This document shows, in pieces, positions 29,697 through 39,306 of a stretch of DNA of 64,000 nt. The position numbers and the translations under genes are program-made. Under the pieces are notes generated by a model, which saw nothing but the letters and a program-made list of their open reading frames with translations, searched no databases and was not told the origin of the DNA. Source of the stretch: an uncultured Alphaproteobacteria bacterium (GTDB lineage: Bacteria > Pseudomonadota > Alphaproteobacteria > Caulobacterales > Hyphomonadaceae); contig CAIMMO010000230.1 of NCBI GenBank assembly GCA_903842595.1, forward strand, positions 1-64,000, in the 5' to 3' direction. The first letter of the stretch is position 1, and every line of letters starts with the position of its first letter.

Positions 29697-30101
29697 TCAG
29701 ATCGAACGGCGACCCAGGTCTTCCGCGCGCGCGCACCCATCCTCGTCGTCGATCTGGTAAGCAGGATCATTGCCGTCGCTGCGGCTGTCGGCGTCCATGC
29801 TGGTCGATTCGAGAAAGGTCTCGTTCTCCTGCGGGCTGGACAGTGATGCGATGCGATCCTCGAGGTGTGCGAGTATCTCCGACATGTCGCCCATATGGTC
29901 GCTCGCCCGGCGGGCGCAGATTTCGGCTGGCAGCCCCATCAACTGCTCGCGACGGCCTGCGAGGCTGATCGTCGTGTCGAAAACGACATCGTCGATGTCG
30001 TCCGTGGTCAGCTCCTGCGAAATGCCGGGCATACCGTCGTCACCGCCGACCTCCTCCTCGACTGGCTGCACTTCTTCGTTGTGGTGTTGCTCGTGCGACA
30101 T
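29697..30101 (-). CDS. Acidic hypothetical protein
   Basis: A 134-aa, very acidic, soluble protein of unknown function. The first 30 residues are Glu/Gln/His-rich and probably disordered, followed by helices (TTDDIDDVVFDTTISLAGRREQL; SEILAHLEDRIASL). I recognise no domain. Its ATG overlaps the stop codon of the host-attachment-family gene upstream, so it is probably coexpressed and may be a partner of it. Confidence 0.6.
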   Translation of the reverse strand: MSHEQHHNEEVQPVEEEVGGDDGMPGISQELTTDDIDDVVFDTTISLAGRREQLMGLPAEICARRASDHMGDMSEILAHLEDRIASLSSPQENETFLESTSMDADSRSDGNDPAYQIDDEDGCARAEDLGRRSI

Positions 30102-30568
30102 CAGTTCAGCCCCTTGCCGGGCTTTCCGACAATGCTCCGCTCGATCTCAATCGGCGGCATGTTTGTCAGGTCTTTGCAGATTTCCGCCACGATCTTGTCG
30201 GATACTTCCTTATGCATTGCCTTGCGCAGATCGCCCATGATCATCGGCGGGGCAGCGATCACGAGTTGGGCGTAGTCGCCACGGTTTGCCGCGGTGTAGA
30301 GCACGTCCGCGATCTGCCTGGCGAAACGGTGCTTCCCCAGCTTGTGCCAGTTGGTCTCCTGCATCGCGCTGCGATGCATGCCCATCGAAGAGTGTGACCG
30401 GCCGGGACGATCCGCGCCCTGTTCGCTCGTACGCGGGTTATCCTGTTTCAGAACCTCGATGATCTGGAGGTTAGGATAGGTCGCATCGCCTGCATTGCGG
30501 AAAAAGAGCGCCTTTTCACCGTCGCCGACCATGACCCAGGCGCCGTGATGGATCGATACACCAGTCAT
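30101..30568 (-). CDS. Host attachment family protein (copy 1)
   Basis: A 155-aa protein of the family annotated as required for attachment to host cells (PF10116/baeRF-like), with a proposed release-factor-1-related fold. It starts with HHGAWVMVGDGEKALFFRNAGD, followed by QADVLYTAANRGDYAQLVIAAPPMIMGDLR and a C-terminal DKIVAEICKDLTNMPPIEIE. A related copy lies at 33073-33534. The start at 30568 removes a 43-residue tail that shows no conservation. It is cotranscribed with the acidic protein downstream. Confidence 0.8.
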   Translation of the reverse strand: MTGVSIHHGAWVMVGDGEKALFFRNAGDATYPNLQIIEVLKQDNPRTSEQGADRPGRSHSSMGMHRSAMQETNWHKLGKHRFARQIADVLYTAANRGDYAQLVIAAPPMIMGDLRKAMHKEVSDKIVAEICKDLTNMPPIEIERSIVGKPGKGLN

Positions 30569-30721
30569 TTGGTTCTCCGGGGAAGAAGGCTGCAAAGCCC
30601 CAACGCCCAGGGGCGGGCGCCGTTCCGCTGACGGGTCGCAAAGCCTCCGTGACGGCAGCTTGACGCGGCGGGGTCGGAGGAAGATTGTGCGCTGCACATA
30701 ACATCAGGAAGGATTTGCCCC

Positions 30722-31903
30722 ATGAGCGCATCGGATCCCGTGGTCATCGTCGGCATGTCGCGCACACCGATGGGCGCGATGCTGGGCGAGCTGGCCGGCT
30801 TCTCGGCAAACGAGCTGGGCGCGATGGCTATCAAGGGAGCGGTCGCCGAGGCCGGCATCAAGGGTGAAGACGTCGAGCTGGTCTATATGGGCAACTGCCT
30901 GCCGGCCGGACAGGGCCAGGCGCCCGCGCGCCAGGCCGGTATCAAGTCGGGCCTGCCCAAGGGGGCCGAAGCAACAACCGTCAACAAGATGTGCGGCTCC
31001 GGCATGCAAGCCGCCGTGATGGGTCGCAATGCGCTGCTGGCCGGTGAAGCCACAGTGGTCGTGGCGGGCGGCATGGAGAGCATGACGAATGCGCCGCACC
31101 TCGTCGATCTGCGAAAAGGCCACAAATACGGCGCAGCCAGCCTCCGCGACCACATGGCGACGGATGGTCTCGAGGATGCTTACGGCGGCGGTGCGATGGG
31201 CAACTATGCCGACATGATCGCCAAGGAGTACCAGTTCACGCGCGAGCAGCAGGACGCCTACGCGCTCGAGACGCTCAGCCGCGCGCAGAGCGCCACGAAG
31301 GAAGGCCGCTTCAAGCGCGAAATCACGCCGGTGACTGTGAAAGGCAAGAAGGGCGACGTCACGATCGACACGGATGAACTGCCGCGCCAGGCCATGCCAG
31401 AGAAGATACCGACGCTGCGCCCGGCCTTCTCGAAGGACGGCACGGTGACGGCGGCTAATGCGTCCGGCATTTCGGATGGCGCCGCCGCGCTCGTCCTCAT
31501 GCGCGCGTCCGAAGCCAGGAAACGCGGGCTCAAGCCTCTGGCGACAATCGTGGCGAGCGGCGCGCATAGCCATGAGCCGGCCTATTTCACGACTGCGCCC
31601 GTACCGGCGATGAAGAAGGCACTGGAGAAAGCCGGCTGGCAGGCGTCCGATGTCGATCTCTGGGAGATCAACGAAGCGTTTGCCGTCGTGCCAATGATCG
31701 CGATGAAGGAACTCGGCATCTCGCATGACAAGGTGAATGTGAACGGCGGCGCCTGCGCGCTGGGCCATCCGATCGGCGCGTCGGGCGCACGTGTGCTCGT
31801 TACGTTGATCAACGCGCTGGAGCAGAAGGACAAGAAGCGCGGCATGGCTGCGCTCTGCATCGGCGGCGGCGAGGGGATCGCCATGGCGATCGAGCGGGCC
31901 TGA
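30722..31903 (+). CDS. Acetyl-CoA acetyltransferase (thiolase)
   Basis: A 393-aa thiolase of the biosynthetic/degradative acetoacetyl-CoA type. The nucleophile region is NKMCGSGMQA, the His region is NGGACALGHPIGASGARVL, and the second Cys is in ALCIGGGEG. Substrate class cannot be settled. A RidA-family gene starts 3 bases after its stop, so the two are cotranscribed. The gene is in a region with several acyl-CoA enzymes. Confidence 0.94.
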   Translation: MSASDPVVIVGMSRTPMGAMLGELAGFSANELGAMAIKGAVAEAGIKGEDVELVYMGNCLPAGQGQAPARQAGIKSGLPKGAEATTVNKMCGSGMQAAVMGRNALLAGEATVVVAGGMESMTNAPHLVDLRKGHKYGAASLRDHMATDGLEDAYGGGAMGNYADMIAKEYQFTREQQDAYALETLSRAQSATKEGRFKREITPVTVKGKKGDVTIDTDELPRQAMPEKIPTLRPAFSKDGTVTAANASGISDGAAALVLMRASEARKRGLKPLATIVASGAHSHEPAYFTTAPVPAMKKALEKAGWQASDVDLWEINEAFAVVPMIAMKELGISHDKVNVNGGACALGHPIGASGARVLVTLINALEQKDKKRGMAALCIGGGEGIAMAIERA

Positions 31904-31905
31904 TC

Positions 31906-32295
31906 ATGTCCGGAGATGTGATGAAAGTCCCCAGCGGATCGAGGCTGGGGCTTGGCTTCTCGCGTGCCGTGCGTGTGGGCGACATGGTGTTTGTTTCGGG
32001 CTGCGCGCCGATCGCGCCTGATGGCGGCGTGTCTGCGCCAGGCGACGTTAAGGGACAGACCAAGCGCTGTCTCGAAATCATCGAGGACGCGCTGGTGCAG
32101 GCGGGCGCGGACATGAAGCATGTTGTCCGTACGCGGGTTTTCCTGACCGACATGAGCCGGTGGAAGGAAGCCGGCGAGGCGCATGGCGAGGTCTTCAGGG
32201 AAATCGAACCTGCAACATCCTTTCTCGGAACCAGCGCGCTGATCAATCCGGGCTGGCTGGTGGAGGTTGAGGCGGACGCGGTTGTGACACGTTAG
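31906..32295 (+). CDS. RidA (YjgF) family protein
   Basis: A 129-aa protein of the RidA/YjgF/UK114 family, which deaminates reactive enamine/imine intermediates. Conserved parts are FSRAVRVGDMVFVSGCAPIAPDGG, KRCLEIIEDALVQAGADMKHVVRTRVFLTDM and the C-terminal VEVEADAVV. The Arg that binds the substrate carboxylate (VRTRVF) is present. It follows thiolase by 3 bases. Confidence 0.9.
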   Translation: MSGDVMKVPSGSRLGLGFSRAVRVGDMVFVSGCAPIAPDGGVSAPGDVKGQTKRCLEIIEDALVQAGADMKHVVRTRVFLTDMSRWKEAGEAHGEVFREIEPATSFLGTSALINPGWLVEVEADAVVTR

Positions 32296-32443
32296 TTGCA
32301 GGATCTTTAGCTGCAGACCGGCCTTGCGGCGATTGGCGGCTCGGGCATGTTCGTGGGGAGCGGGGCCGGAATCGGTGGGAGTATAAGGTCATGATCCGGT
32401 TTGCTGCGCCCGCGGCGCTGGCCCTGCCGCAGAAAACCACCCC

Positions 32444-32947
32444 GTGATCGCCATCCTTGACGCCGCCTATGCGGGGGAGGCCTCGGTGGCCGCCTGCCTT
32501 ACGGCAGACGACTGGACGTCGCCTGCGCCGATTGCGGAGTTCACGCATCGCGCGGGCCGCGCCGAGGCATATACGCCGGGGGAGTTCCATCGGCGCGAAT
32601 TGCCGCTGATCATGTCCGTGCTCGCCATGCTGCCGGAACGGCCGCGCATACTGGTGATCGACGGGTATGTCTGGCTCGACACAGATGGCCGCAAGGGTCT
32701 CGGCGCGTACCTGTTTGAAGCCCTGCGTGGACGGACCGCCGTTGTTGGCGTCGCCAAGTCACGCTTTGCGGGCGCCGAGCAATGGGTGGAACAGGTCGCG
32801 CGCGGCGACAGCACGAACCCGCTCTGGGTAACAGCGGCCGGCGTCACCCTGAGCGAGGCGGTGTCGGGCGTAAAGCGGATGCACGGCGCGCATCGTATCC
32901 CGACGCTCGTCGGTCGCGTCGATCAGCTGGCGCGCAAGACCCTTTGA
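32444..32947 (+). CDS. Short endonuclease V-like protein
   Basis: A 167-aa protein resembling endonuclease V (nfi), about 55 residues shorter than E. coli EndoV. Aligned motifs: LDAAY (Asp6), YTPGEFHRRELP (Tyr43 and Glu52), VIDGY (Asp73) and VGVAKSRF. The acidic triad is retained. The C-terminal segment NPLWVTAAGVTLSEAV aligns with the EndoV segment that normally contains a conserved His, which is missing here. GTG start at 32444. Activity on deaminated bases is plausible but not assured. Confidence 0.75.
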   Translation: MIAILDAAYAGEASVAACLTADDWTSPAPIAEFTHRAGRAEAYTPGEFHRRELPLIMSVLAMLPERPRILVIDGYVWLDTDGRKGLGAYLFEALRGRTAVVGVAKSRFAGAEQWVEQVARGDSTNPLWVTAAGVTLSEAVSGVKRMHGAHRIPTLVGRVDQLARKTL

Positions 32948-33072
32948 ACGGCGCTGTTCAAGGTCGACCGGCCGCCGCTTGACGCAACTCAAGGCGAGGC
33001 CGCCGCTTTGATGTCTGCTGCGCGCGTGCGTTGTCCTCATGCGGGGCAACCTCGCAGCCGGAAGGTAGCTCC

Positions 33073-33534
33073 ATGATTGTCGAACACGGAACCCTGGTCG
33101 TCGCAGCCGATGGCGGCGGCGCAGTCGTCTATCGCAATACCAGCCACGAGGGCGCCGCAAGGCTGGAAATCGTCGAGATCCACAATGCAGACAGCAAGAC
33201 GTTCATCCGCGCGACGAACCCGGAAGTTGGCGAGCAATACGCGTCTCCCGCCAGCGGCAAGATCTCGATCGCAGGACCCGATTATCACGAGCAGGGCGAA
33301 CACCAGTTCGCGACCCGCCTTGCGACCAGGCTCGACGAGCTGATCGGCCGCCATGAGCACGGCAAGGATCGGCCCGGCGTCATCCTGTTCGCCTCGCCAC
33401 GCTTTCTTGGCTCTATCCGCAGCGACTACTCCGCCCGCGTGAAATCCGCGCTGAAAGCCGAGATCGGTAAGGACCTGCGCGATGCGTCCTCGAAGCAGAT
33501 CGAGCAGGCGCTCGCCAAGCTGGATCACGCCTGA
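33073..33534 (+). CDS. Host attachment family protein (copy 2)
   Basis: A 153-aa paralogue of the protein at 30101-30568. It opens with EHGTLVVAADGGGAVVYRN (a beta-strand pair as in the other copy) and ends with AEIGKDLRDASSKQIEQALAKL. The middle has HQFATRLATRLDELIGRHEHGKDRPGVILFASPRFLGSIR, the family core. The ATG at 33073 is chosen over the frame start at 33031 because it matches the start of the other copy. It is a single gene. Confidence 0.8.
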   Translation: MIVEHGTLVVAADGGGAVVYRNTSHEGAARLEIVEIHNADSKTFIRATNPEVGEQYASPASGKISIAGPDYHEQGEHQFATRLATRLDELIGRHEHGKDRPGVILFASPRFLGSIRSDYSARVKSALKAEIGKDLRDASSKQIEQALAKLDHA

Positions 33535-33625
33535 CACATGTATGGAGGTGGTCGCTTGCGATCGTCACCATGAGGGATAGTCTGCCTGCCGCCCGCGCAA
33601 GAATTGCTGGCCCAGGGAGAATGGC

Positions 33626-34678
33626 ATGCACAGCTACGATGTCTGCGAATGCGGCGCGCCATTGCAGCGCACGGAGCGCGCGACGCCTGCGCCCGCGGGC
33701 TCGGAGATCGTACTGCGCGTGATCGCTGCCGGTGTATGCCACTCCGACCTGCACATATGGGACGGCTACTACGACATCGGCGGTGGGCAGAAGCTTAAGC
33801 TGCAGGATCGCGGGGTAAAGCTGCCGCTGACGATGGGCCACGAAAATGTCGGCGAGGTTGTCGCCGTCGGGCCTGATGCAAAAGGCGTCAATGTCGGCGA
33901 CGTTCGTCTGGTGCATCCCTGGATGGGTTGTGGGGAGTGCGTTGTCTGCCGGCGTGGCGAGGAAAACCTCTGCGTGAAACCGTGCAGCGTGGGCATCCAT
34001 CGCGGCGGCGGATTCGCGACGCATCTGATTGTACCGCATCGACGCTACCTGTTCGATATTGGCGGCCTGTCGCCGGAACGCGCAGCACCTCTGGCCTGCT
34101 CGGGTGTTACCGCCTACGGCGCGCTCAAGAAGGTAACCGACACGCTGGCCGATGAACCGGTCGTGATGATCGGCGCCGGCGGTGTCGGCCTGATGGCGCT
34201 GGCCTTGCACAGGAAGATGGGTGGCAAGTCCGCCATCGTGGTCGACATCGATCCCGCCAAGCGCGAGGCCGCACTCAAGGCCGGTGCGACGCATGTGCTC
34301 GACGGCGGGGCAAAAGATGTGGCCGACCAGGTGCGTGCGGCTACAGGCGGCGGCGCCTGGGCTGTGATCGATTTCGTCGGCGCAGGCACAACCGTCAAGC
34401 TCGGCGTTGATTCGGTAATCAAGGGGGGCAAGATCATCGTCGTCGGTCTCTATGGCGGCGACATCGTGGTGCCCACGCCATTCTTTCCGATGAAGGCGCT
34501 GACCATCCAGGGCAGCTATGTCGGCAGCCTCAACGAGATCGCGGAACTGCTGGACCTCGTGAACCGAAAGGGTGCGCCGGACGTGCCTGTGGCGACGCGG
34601 CCGCTGGATCAGGTCAACGCCGCGCTCAACGATCTGCGAGCCGGCAAGGTGATCGGACGCGTGGTCGTGACGCCCTAG
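33626..34678 (+). CDS. Zinc-dependent alcohol dehydrogenase
   Basis: A 350-aa medium-chain dehydrogenase. The catalytic zinc ligands are in GVCHSDLH and GHENVGEVV. The structural zinc lobe is GCGECVVCRRGEENLC, with the four Cys of the family. The NAD(P)-binding motif is GAGGVGLMAL, with the cofactor-specificity Asp in VVDIDPAKREAAL suggesting NAD. The substrate is not predictable. The next gene (DUF2332) starts 8 bases downstream. Confidence 0.92.
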   Translation: MHSYDVCECGAPLQRTERATPAPAGSEIVLRVIAAGVCHSDLHIWDGYYDIGGGQKLKLQDRGVKLPLTMGHENVGEVVAVGPDAKGVNVGDVRLVHPWMGCGECVVCRRGEENLCVKPCSVGIHRGGGFATHLIVPHRRYLFDIGGLSPERAAPLACSGVTAYGALKKVTDTLADEPVVMIGAGGVGLMALALHRKMGGKSAIVVDIDPAKREAALKAGATHVLDGGAKDVADQVRAATGGGAWAVIDFVGAGTTVKLGVDSVIKGGKIIVVGLYGGDIVVPTPFFPMKALTIQGSYVGSLNEIAELLDLVNRKGAPDVPVATRPLDQVNAALNDLRAGKVIGRVVVTP

Positions 34679-34686
34679 GAGCTGCC

Positions 34687-35745
34687 ATGGCCTCTGTGCT
34701 TGAGGAGTTCCGGCTCCAGTCGCGCTTCTGCGGCGAGTTCGGCTCGCCCTTTACCCGCGACCTGCTGGCGCGTGCGGCGGACGACATAGCTGCGGGCGGG
34801 ATCGTCGCAAAGCTGACCGACGCGTGGCCAGGTAGCCCGCGTACCGCGGCGGTATCCCTTCGCCTGGCCGGCGCGTTGCACGCGGCCGTGCTGACGGCCC
34901 GCGATCCGGCGCTCGCGGCGGGTTATCCCCATGCGCGCACCGACTGGTCGATGGACGCCGTGTGGCCCCTGGCGGAAGCCTTCCTTCGGCGCGAGGAAGC
35001 ATGGGTGCGCGACTTCATGCGTTCGCCCCCGCAGACCAACGAGACCGCGCGCTCGACCGGCCTCGCGTGTGGGTTCCTGTGGCTTGCACAGACCGCCCCG
35101 CAGCCGTTTCACATGCTCGAAATTGGGGCGAGCGCAGGACTCAATCTGAACTGGGATCATTTCGCTTACGCGCACTCACCCTGGGGCAGGGAGCGTGTGG
35201 CTGGGCCATTCATGCCGACGCTGATCACCGGGGCCGCGCCGCTCTGGAAGGATATCGCGATCGCCTCACGTGCCGCGTGCGACCAGAATCCGCTCGACCC
35301 GTCAGACCGCCACGATCAGCTGCGCCTGCGCGCCTATGTCTGGCCGGACCAGGCTGGGCGGCTGCAACGTCTCGATGCAGCACTGGCGCTCGCGCAGCAT
35401 GAGGGCACACGTGTCGAGAATGCCGATGCGGCTGAATGGGTGAGGGAGCGGTTGGCAGGCGACCTGCCGGATGGGACGACTGTGGTTTATCACTCTGTCT
35501 TCCTGCAGTATCCTCCCGCAGAGGTCCGCGAAGCGATCGCCGTGGCGATCGAGGCGGCAGGCGAGCGCACCACCTCATTGAAGCAACTCGCTCGCGTCAG
35601 TTTCGAGCCGGAAAGCGTTGTTGGCGGTCCCCATGGCTCGGCGCGTTACGTACTCCATGTCACGCGGTGGAAGAATGGCCAGCGCAGCGACGCCACGCTG
35701 GCCGATGTCGATCCCCACGGACGAACATTGAACTGGCTGGCCTGA
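34687..35745 (+). CDS. DUF2332 family protein
   Basis: A 352-aa protein of the DUF2332 family, which resembles SAM-dependent methyltransferases. The MLEIGASAGLNLNWDHF segment near residue 145 fits a methyltransferase motif I, and VVYHSVFLQYP later fits a strand-4 region. No substrate is known. It starts 8 bases after the alcohol dehydrogenase and is probably cotranscribed. It converges on gcvPB with a 1-base gap. Confidence 0.85.
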   Translation: MASVLEEFRLQSRFCGEFGSPFTRDLLARAADDIAAGGIVAKLTDAWPGSPRTAAVSLRLAGALHAAVLTARDPALAAGYPHARTDWSMDAVWPLAEAFLRREEAWVRDFMRSPPQTNETARSTGLACGFLWLAQTAPQPFHMLEIGASAGLNLNWDHFAYAHSPWGRERVAGPFMPTLITGAAPLWKDIAIASRAACDQNPLDPSDRHDQLRLRAYVWPDQAGRLQRLDAALALAQHEGTRVENADAAEWVRERLAGDLPDGTTVVYHSVFLQYPPAEVREAIAVAIEAAGERTTSLKQLARVSFEPESVVGGPHGSARYVLHVTRWKNGQRSDATLADVDPHGRTLNWLA

Positions 35746-35746
35746 C

Positions 35747-37318
35747 CTACTCGGCGGCCTTCAGCGTCGGAGCCTCCGGTGTCCATTTGAGGCGTGGGCT
35801 GCGGGCGGCGCGCGTCTCGTCGAGGCGGCGGGCAGGGGCAAGATGCGGTGCGGTTTTAAGCGACGGATCCTTTTGCACCGCGCGGCGCGCGATGGAGGCA
35901 AGCGCGTCACAGAAACGGTCAAGCTCAGCTTTGGACTCCGTCTCGGTCGGCTCGATCAGCATGGCGCCGTGGACGACGAGCGGGAAATACATCGTCATCG
36001 GGTGATAGCCCTCATCGATGAGCCCTTTGGCGATGTCGATCGTCTCGACGCCTGTGTCCTTCAGGAAGCCGTCCGAGAACAGTGCCTCGTGCATGCAGTA
36101 GCCTTCGAACGCTGGCGACATCAGCGGCTTGAGGCGTGCAAGGATGTAGTTGGCGTTGAGCACCGCATCTTCCGCCACCTGCCGCAGGCCATCGGCGCCG
36201 TGGCTCAGAATGTAGGCGAGGGCGCGGGTGAACATGCCCATCTGGCCGTGGAAGGCGCACATGCGGCCGAACGAGTCCGGCGCTTCCGAGTGGTGCTCGA
36301 CGAAGCGCAGGCCTTCAGCTGTCTTCACGATGAAGGGCACGGGCGCATACGGCGCGAGGGCCTCCGAGAGAACCGTCGGACCCGACCCCGGCCCGCCGCC
36401 GCCGTGTGGTGTTGAGAATGTCTTGTGCAGGTTGATGTGCATCGCGTCGATGCCAAGATCGCCGGGACGAACCCGACCGACGATGGCGTTGAAGTTTGCG
36501 CCGTCGCAATAGAAGTATCCACCCGCGGCGTGGATCAGGTCCGCGATCGTCCTGATATCCCGCTCGAACAGCCCGCACGTGTTCGGGTTGGTCAGCATGA
36601 TGCCGGCGACGTCGGATGAGTCGACCAGCTTGGACTTCAGGTCTTCAAGATCGACACGGCCATCGGGCGCGGCGTTGATCTCGTCGATGATGAAGCCGCA
36701 TTGGACGGCGGTGGCGGGGTTTGTCCCGTGCGCCGAGACGGGCACCAGCACGCGCTTGCGCGTCTCGCCTTCGCCGCGCGCGATCAGGGCGGCGCGGATG
36801 GCCAGCATGCCGGCGAGCTCGCCATGGGCGCCCGCTTTCGGGCTCATTGCGACGGCTGGCATGTTGGTGAGCTTCCTCAGCCAGTCCGCCAGCTCCTCGA
36901 TCACCTCAAGCGCACCCTGCACGGTGGATTGCGGCTGCATCGGGTGAACGTCGGCGAAGCCGGGCAGGCGGGCGACTTTCTCGTTGAGACGCGGATTGTG
37001 CTTCATCGTGCACGAGCCCAGCGGAAAGAGGCCAAGATCGATCGCGTAGTTCCGTTGTGAAAGCCGCACGTAGTGGCGCACAGCTTCAGGCTCAGTAAGG
37101 CCCGGCAGGCCGGTGGGCGCACCGCGCGTGACCCCGCCGAGGCGGCTCTTGATGCCTTTGGGCATGGCGAGATCGACGCCGGTCTTGTCGGTGGAGCCGA
37201 TCTCGAAGATCAGTCCCTCAGCCTGCAGCAGGCCCTTGGAGCCCGTGACAGTTGTGAGCGTTCCAGCGCCATCGACAGGGCTGATGGACGTGGGGCGGCC
37301 GGTAGAGTTCATGGTCAT
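35747..37318 (-). CDS. gcvPB: Glycine dehydrogenase P-protein subunit 2
   Basis: A 523-aa PLP subunit of the two-subunit glycine decarboxylase, the P protein of the glycine cleavage system. The PLP lysine is in NLHKTFSTPHGGGGPG. The start region GGVTRGAPTGLPGLTEPEAVRHYVRLSQRNYAIDLGLFPLGSCTMKHNPR and the following part match GcvPB. It forms a heterotetramer with GcvPA, encoded directly upstream with overlapping ends (37318). It is the last gene of the riboswitch-controlled operon. Confidence 0.96.
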   Translation of the reverse strand: MTMNSTGRPTSISPVDGAGTLTTVTGSKGLLQAEGLIFEIGSTDKTGVDLAMPKGIKSRLGGVTRGAPTGLPGLTEPEAVRHYVRLSQRNYAIDLGLFPLGSCTMKHNPRLNEKVARLPGFADVHPMQPQSTVQGALEVIEELADWLRKLTNMPAVAMSPKAGAHGELAGMLAIRAALIARGEGETRKRVLVPVSAHGTNPATAVQCGFIIDEINAAPDGRVDLEDLKSKLVDSSDVAGIMLTNPNTCGLFERDIRTIADLIHAAGGYFYCDGANFNAIVGRVRPGDLGIDAMHINLHKTFSTPHGGGGPGSGPTVLSEALAPYAPVPFIVKTAEGLRFVEHHSEAPDSFGRMCAFHGQMGMFTRALAYILSHGADGLRQVAEDAVLNANYILARLKPLMSPAFEGYCMHEALFSDGFLKDTGVETIDIAKGLIDEGYHPMTMYFPLVVHGAMLIEPTETESKAELDRFCDALASIARRAVQKDPSLKTAPHLAPARRLDETRAARSPRLKWTPEAPTLKAAE

Positions 37319-38664
37319 TACAGCACCTTCGCCAGAGCGGCGGCATAAGCCCGGATGTCTTCAGCGGTTACGCACTCCGTCGCCGCTGCGATAATCACAT
37401 TGTCCATTCCCGCTCCCGGGAAAAGCCGCGAGGCGCGCACGCCGCCGATGACGTCCTGCTTCTCAAGGGCGGCGAGCACGTCGTCAGCAGGCTTCGGCGT
37501 CGAGAATGCGATCTCGTTGAAGTAGCGCGGCGTCAGCACCTTCAAGCCCTTCACCGCCGCGAGGGCATCTGCCAGGTCACATGCCGCCTCATGGTTCAGC
37601 GTTGCGAGCTGCGTCAGTCCCTTGTCGCCCAGCAAGGTCATGTGCGCGGTGAAGGCGAGCATGCAGAGGCCGCTGTTGGTGCAGATGTTGGACGTGGCCT
37701 TGTCGCGCCGGATATGCTGCTCCCGCGTGGACAGCGTCAGCACGAAGCCGCGCTTGCCATCAGCGTCGACCGTTTCGCCGCACAGGCGGCCCGGCATCTG
37801 GCGCATGAATTTCGACTTGCAGGTGAAAAGGCCGACATAAGGGCCGCCGAAGCCGAGCGGCACGCCGATCGACTGGCCTTCACCAACCGCGATGTCGGCG
37901 CCCATTTCGCCGGGCGTCTTCACGAGGCCGAGCGACACGACTTCGGTGAACACAGTCACGAGAAGCGCGCCCTTGGCATGGGCGGCGTCCGCGACGGGTG
38001 ACAGGTCAGTCAACGTGCCGAAGACGTTAGGCGACTGGCCGATCACACAGGCCGCTTCATCGTTCACGACCTTGCCGAGTTCGAGTTCGCCATCGATCGC
38101 GGGATCGAGCTGGATCACCTTGATGCCGGCTGCTTCGCAAAGCGTACGTGTCGTGTCGGCGTAGTGCGGGTGCAGGCCGCCGGACATGATGACGGTGTTA
38201 CGCTTCGTCACGCGGCAGGCCATCACGGCGGCTTCGGCGCAGGCTGTGGAGCCGTCATACATCGAGGCGTTGGCCACCTCCATGCCGGTGAGCGCCGCGA
38301 CCTGCGTCTGGAATTCGAACATCGACTGCAGCGTGCCCTGCGCAATCTCGGGCTGGTAGGGCGTGTAGGTCGTGAGGAATTCCGAGCGCTGGATGATGTG
38401 ATCCACGCTTGCGGGAATGTGGTGCTTGTAGGCGCCGCAGCCGACGAAGAACGGTCCGTCGCTCGCGGCACGGTTCTTCCTCGACAGCCTCGTCATGTGG
38501 CGGTCGACCTCAAGCTCGCCCTGGTGACTAGGCAGCCCGGGCACCGGACCCTGTAGCCGCGCGGCCGCTGGTACGTCGCCATAGAAATCGTCCACCGACT
38601 TCGCGCCGATGGCCTTCAGCATGTCCGCGCGGTCGACTGCGGTGAGGGGGAGGTAGCGCATCAC
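37318..38664 (-). CDS. gcvPA: Glycine dehydrogenase P-protein subunit 1
   Basis: A 448-aa subunit of the split glycine decarboxylase. It has the GcvPA start [27 protein letters not shown], the [45 protein letters not shown] core and the C-terminal [12 protein letters not shown]. It lacks the PLP lysine, carried by GcvPB. Its start overlaps the stop of the PaiB-like gene by 4 bases, and its stop overlaps gcvPB. Confidence 0.96.
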   Translation of the reverse strand: MMRYLPLTAVDRADMLKAIGAKSVDDFYGDVPAAARLQGPVPGLPSHQGELEVDRHMTRLSRKNRAASDGPFFVGCGAYKHHIPASVDHIIQRSEFLTTYTPYQPEIAQGTLQSMFEFQTQVAALTGMEVANASMYDGSTACAEAAVMACRVTKRNTVIMSGGLHPHYADTTRTLCEAAGIKVIQLDPAIDGELELGKVVNDEAACVIGQSPNVFGTLTDLSPVADAAHAKGALLVTVFTEVVSLGLVKTPGEMGADIAVGEGQSIGVPLGFGGPYVGLFTCKSKFMRQMPGRLCGETVDADGKRGFVLTLSTREQHIRRDKATSNICTNSGLCMLAFTAHMTLLGDKGLTQLATLNHEAACDLADALAAVKGLKVLTPRYFNEIAFSTPKPADDVLAALEKQDVIGGVRASRLFPGAGMDNVIIAAATECVTAEDIRAYAAALAKVL

Positions 38665-39299
38665 AATACCTTCTTCGTCATCTCTGCCGCGAGTTGCCGC
38701 GCGGCGTGATCGTGTGAATGGGCGAAACCGTTGAGAACGCCAGCGCGGTCGCCTTCCGGCCGGTTCTGTGAAAGCTTGGCAATGCCTTCGATCGTCGCAA
38801 TTGTGAGACGTACGCCGATGATGGCGTTCAGCATCTTCGCAATGTAGTCATCCGGCGCGTCTGCGACTTTCCATGGAGCAGCCGTCGGTTGTTCCATCAT
38901 GTCCGTGATCTGGCTGACCTGATCGAGCAGTGCGCGTTGATCATCGAAAGTCTCGACCGAACCAGTCACATGCACAGCCATGTAGTTCCAGGTCGGCACG
39001 ACCTTGCCATGCTCGCGCTTCGAGACGTAGAGCGACGGCGTCACGTAGGCATCCGGGCCCGTAAAGATGGCCAGCGCTGGCGCGCCGCGCCCGGCGGCCA
39101 TTGCGAACGGATTGTTGCGCGCCACATGGCCCTCGAGCGCGAATGGCGCGCCAACCGCATCGCGGGTCAGGAGCATCGGTACGTGCGCTGCGAGTGGGCC
39201 TGCTTCGCCGGTCACGACAAGCGTTGCAAAGTGGCGCGCCTCGATGAAGGCGGCCAGTTCGGCGGTGTCGTCGATCCGGAAGTGGGCGGGCGCGTGCAT
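38661..39299 (-). CDS. PaiB-family FMN-binding protein inside the gcv operon
   Basis: A 212-aa member of the PaiB/FMN-binding negative transcriptional regulator family (split-barrel flavin fold). It begins [23 protein letters not shown], has [14 protein letters not shown], and the family hallmark [15 protein letters not shown] near residue 105. The C terminus has a helical part ending in [17 protein letters not shown]. Such proteins affect expression or act on small molecules in some bacteria. It lies between gcvH and gcvPA, 8 bases after gcvH and overlapping gcvPA. Its role in glycine metabolism is unknown. Confidence 0.88.
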   Translation of the reverse strand: MHAPAHFRIDDTAELAAFIEARHFATLVVTGEAGPLAAHVPMLLTRDAVGAPFALEGHVARNNPFAMAAGRGAPALAIFTGPDAYVTPSLYVSKREHGKVVPTWNYMAVHVTGSVETFDDQRALLDQVSQITDMMEQPTAAPWKVADAPDDYIAKMLNAIIGVRLTIATIEGIAKLSQNRPEGDRAGVLNGFAHSHDHAARQLAAEMTKKVL

Positions 39300-39306
39300 T
39301 TTGTTC

